From NORP294 sp047627915 (lineage in GTDB: Bacteria > Bacteroidota > Bacteroidia > Flavobacteriales_E > Vicingaceae), in the NCBI GenBank assembly GCA_047627915.1, contig JBLHTZ010000085.1, positions 1 to 7,241 of the forward strand: 7,241 nucleotides of DNA, in the 5' to 3' direction. How positions within the stretch are numbered: the first letter of the stretch is position 1; every line of letters starts with the position of its first letter. Position numbers and translations under genes: made by a program. Positions 5,600-7,241 of this stretch are shown here, in pieces. The notes below the pieces were generated by a model, which worked only from the letters and a program-made list of their open reading frames with translations, had not been told where the DNA came from and did no database searches.

Positions 5600-6743
5600 T
5601 TCCCAAATTTATATTTTCCCAAACCAACTCTATATCTGGTTTAGTGTTTCCCCAACTTTGTTTTGATACTTCCCAATTTTGGTAGCTATAATTTACTTTA
5701 AAGTTCAAGATTTCGCGCACAATTTCAACTTGATCTATCAAATCAGAAAATAATAAATCTAAGTAATACTGTCCGTTGTTGAAAAATTTAGAAGGAATAG
5801 TAATCGTGCAGCCTGCGTTGCTGTGAGCTGCTAAATATTTATTAAAGTACGACTCAAAAACAGTTTGTTGATATACATCTTTAACAGAGATTCCTAGTTT
5901 CGTTGGTTTCTTAACTCCTTGAATTGAAATCTGAATCGCTATTTCACTTTGCCACATTATTTCCGGTGGGTTGAGGTTCAGAATAGTCGCTGTTACCTCA
6001 TCGGCGAAGTCACCTGCTTTCCGAATACCATCTGCTAGGGCGCTGGTTTGATTCAACGTTAAAAAATAACTTTCTAAATTATCAAAGGTGGTTAGCCCTC
6101 CGCTTTGCAGGTAGAGACACCTGCCAATTGCTTGCTTAAAGTCTCTAATTTGATGACTTACAATGATAACGGTTTTACTTTTTGACCTTTGCAGATTTAA
6201 AAGTTTTTGTTGAAATTTTTGCTGAAATTCAGTGTCGCCAGCTCCAAGTACCTCATCAAATAAATAAATATCAAAATCTAAATGAATTACGATACTAAAC
6301 GCCAAACGCAAAAACATTCCGTTAGAATACTTTTTAACTGGCTCGTTAATAAAGTTACCAATACCACTAAAGTCTACAATCTCTTCCAATTTGGGAGTTA
6401 TACTTTTTTTTGTGAAGCCCAAAAGTTGACCATTTAAAAAAATATTTTCTCTTCCACTCAACTCAGGATGAAACCCCGCTCCAATATCTAAAATACTGGC
6501 AACTTTACCAGTTATTGTAACACTACCTGATGATGGCTTAGTAACGCCGGCCAAAATTTTAAGCAAAGTACTTTTTCCACTTCCGTTGAAACCAACAATA
6601 GCAACGCTTTCGCCTTTTACAATCTCAAAAGAAACATTACTCAATGCTGTAAAATCATCTTTTTCTTGTTTAGGCTTATCCTGCCTAAGTAGTGAATAAT
6701 TCTTAGATAGGCTTGAAACAGAAATAGCTGTATGTTTTGTCAT
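5592..6743 (-). CDS. Wzt-like ABC transporter ATP-binding protein with C-terminal extension
   Basis: ATPase of the polysaccharide exporter, 383 residues. The nucleotide-binding domain covers about residues 5-225: Walker A GFNGSGKST (51-59), the FHPELSGRENIFLNG stretch (91-105) typical of polysaccharide/teichoic-acid exporters, a signature YSNGM (139-143, a degenerate LSGGQ as is usual in this subfamily), Walker B YLFDEVLGAGD (160-170) with catalytic Glu164, and switch His197. Residues about 240-383 form an extra domain rich in alternating beta-type sequence. It sits where the Wzt C-terminal carbohydrate-binding domain lies in E. coli O8/O9a-type exporters, where it recognises the modified non-reducing end of the chain. 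That this domain does the same here is inference from position and length. The start ATG overlaps the permease stop by 4 nt, and the last 8 nt overlap the next gene. Exporter ATPase function is near certain; glycan recognition is plausible. Confidence 0.95.
   Translation of the reverse strand: MTKHTAISVSSLSKNYSLLRQDKPKQEKDDFTALSNVSFEIVKGESVAIVGFNGSGKSTLLKILAGVTKPSSGSVTITGKVASILDIGAGFHPELSGRENIFLNGQLLGFTKKSITPKLEEIVDFSGIGNFINEPVKKYSNGMFLRLAFSIVIHLDFDIYLFDEVLGAGDTEFQQKFQQKLLNLQRSKSKTVIIVSHQIRDFKQAIGRCLYLQSGGLTTFDNLESYFLTLNQTSALADGIRKAGDFADEVTATILNLNPPEIMWQSEIAIQISIQGVKKPTKLGISVKDVYQQTVFESYFNKYLAAHSNAGCTITIPSKFFNNGQYYLDLLFSDLIDQVEIVREILNFKVNYSYQNWEVSKQSWGNTKPDIELVWENINLGNV
6740..6743 (-). other. 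ATGA stop/start overlap between permease and ATPase genes
   Basis: The permease TGA (6742-6740) and the ATPase ATG (6743-6741) share two bases. Such overlaps usually couple translation of the two exporter subunits. The overlap also fixes the ATPase start, since no strong Shine-Dalgarno-like run is present. Confidence 0.85.
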
Positions 6744-7241
6744 ATGCTGTCTGCAAATTTATTTTCTCTATAAGAATACAGGTAAAACCCTAACAGCATT
6801 AAAACTAAACATATGAATATATTAATTGCCCACACAAATTTAAATTCAACCTCATCGAAAAAAACCCATCTCCACATTTCAATCACATTTGCTATTGGAT
6901 TAAACTCAAATATAAACTGAAATCGTTCGGGAAAAATAGTTGAAGATAAAAAAACAGGCGTAAGCCAAATTGCCATGTTAAGCAAGTAAGGCAAAACCTG
7001 CAGCAAATCTCTTTTTGTGATGGAAATTGAAGCAACTATGAACGTAACTGCTAAACCAAAAGCTATATTAAACAACAAAATCAGCGGTAAAAAAACGATT
7101 TTTATACTTAGTTGAATGTCGTAATAGACCATCAACGGAATTAGCAAAAGCATGCTAACAAGTGTTTCAAATAAGCCAACTAACGTTTTAGACAAAGGAA
7201 GAATGCTTTTGGGAAAATATATCTTTTTTATCAACTCTGAT
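6740..7241 (-). CDS. ABC-2 type polysaccharide export permease, C-terminal part (5' end outside window)
   Basis: Inner-membrane permease of an ABC exporter of the Wzm/TagG kind, which moves lipid-linked O-antigen or capsule glycan across the cytoplasmic membrane. About 167 residues are visible and the frame is open to the window edge. A TTG at 7232-7234 could be mistaken for a start, but the codons before it read Ser-Glu, and the resulting SELIKKIYFPKSILPLS matches the conserved cytoplasmic stretch before the third helix of this family (the FP-x-x-I-L-P element). After it come four to five hydrophobic segments, including a WLTPVFLSS stretch and the FNPIANVIEMWRW motif, which resembles the conserved NP-x-x-x-(h)-(h)-x-x-(a)R region near the C-terminus of ABC-2 exporters. 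Its TGA stop overlaps the ATG of the ATPase gene (ATGA), as expected for a coupled permease/ATPase pair. The export role is sure; the exact glycan is not visible. Confidence 0.93.
   Translation of the reverse strand, partial: SELIKKIYFPKSILPLSKTLVGLFETLVSMLLLIPLMVYYDIQLSIKIVFLPLILLFNIAFGLAVTFIVASISITKRDLLQVLPYLLNMAIWLTPVFLSSTIFPERFQFIFEFNPIANVIEMWRWVFFDEVEFKFVWAINIFICLVLMLLGFYLYSYRENKFADSI

Noticed and set aside
7232..7234. TTG as the start of the permease
   Set aside because: The codons before it continue the conserved permease pattern (S-E-L-I-K-K-I-Y-F-P), and a visible length of about 165 residues is too short for the family. The gene simply crosses the window edge.
1..7241. tRNA, rRNA, CRISPR array, insertion sequence or attachment site
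   Set aside because: No cloverleaf-like stretch, regularly spaced repeat, transposase motif or flanking inverted repeat was seen. Coding frames account for practically the entire window.

Overview
The window is AT-rich (roughly one-third GC by eye). The cell-envelope gene content, the near absence of Shine-Dalgarno-like purine runs before starts, and A/T-rich start contexts suggest a member of the Bacteroidota, probably Flavobacteriia-like or Cytophagia-like. This is an inference from style; no rRNA or marker gene is present. Every supported gene lies on the minus strand, so the locus reads from position 7241 down to 1.

Layout in transcription order: (1) the C-terminal part of an ABC-2 polysaccharide-export permease, cut by the window edge (6740-7241); (2) its Wzt-type ATPase with a C-terminal extra domain (5592-6743); (3) a PhyH-type Fe(II)/2-oxoglutarate oxygenase (4757-5599); (4) a small unrecognised membrane-anchored protein (4415-4747); (5) an HTTM-like multispanning membrane protein whose frame is broken by two in-frame stops (3477-4418); (6) an aspartyl/asparaginyl beta-hydroxylase-like protein (2828-3487); (7) a NeuD/PglD-like left-handed beta-helix acyltransferase (2206-2808); (8) a TauD/TfdA-like oxygenase (1421-2203); (9) a GT2 glycosyltransferase (516-1421); (10) the N-terminal part of a lipoprotein that runs off the other edge (1-511). 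Gene 10 has no stop inside the window and is easy to miss.

All junctions are overlaps or gaps of at most 19 nt. There is no gene-free stretch over 300 bases and no room for obvious internal promoters or terminators, so this looks like one polar transcription unit. The ABC pair would export an undecaprenyl-linked glycan (O-antigen or capsule type). The GT2 would add a sugar, the acyltransferase would acylate an amino-sugar or similar precursor, and three unrelated oxygenase families would hydroxylate or otherwise oxidise the glycan, a substituent or a precursor. The C-terminal domain of the ATPase is in the right place to read a modified chain end.

The most notable points are the three different 2OG-oxygenase-type genes in one export operon, and the HTTM-like gene, whose frame stays open and hydrophobic on both sides of two stop codons.
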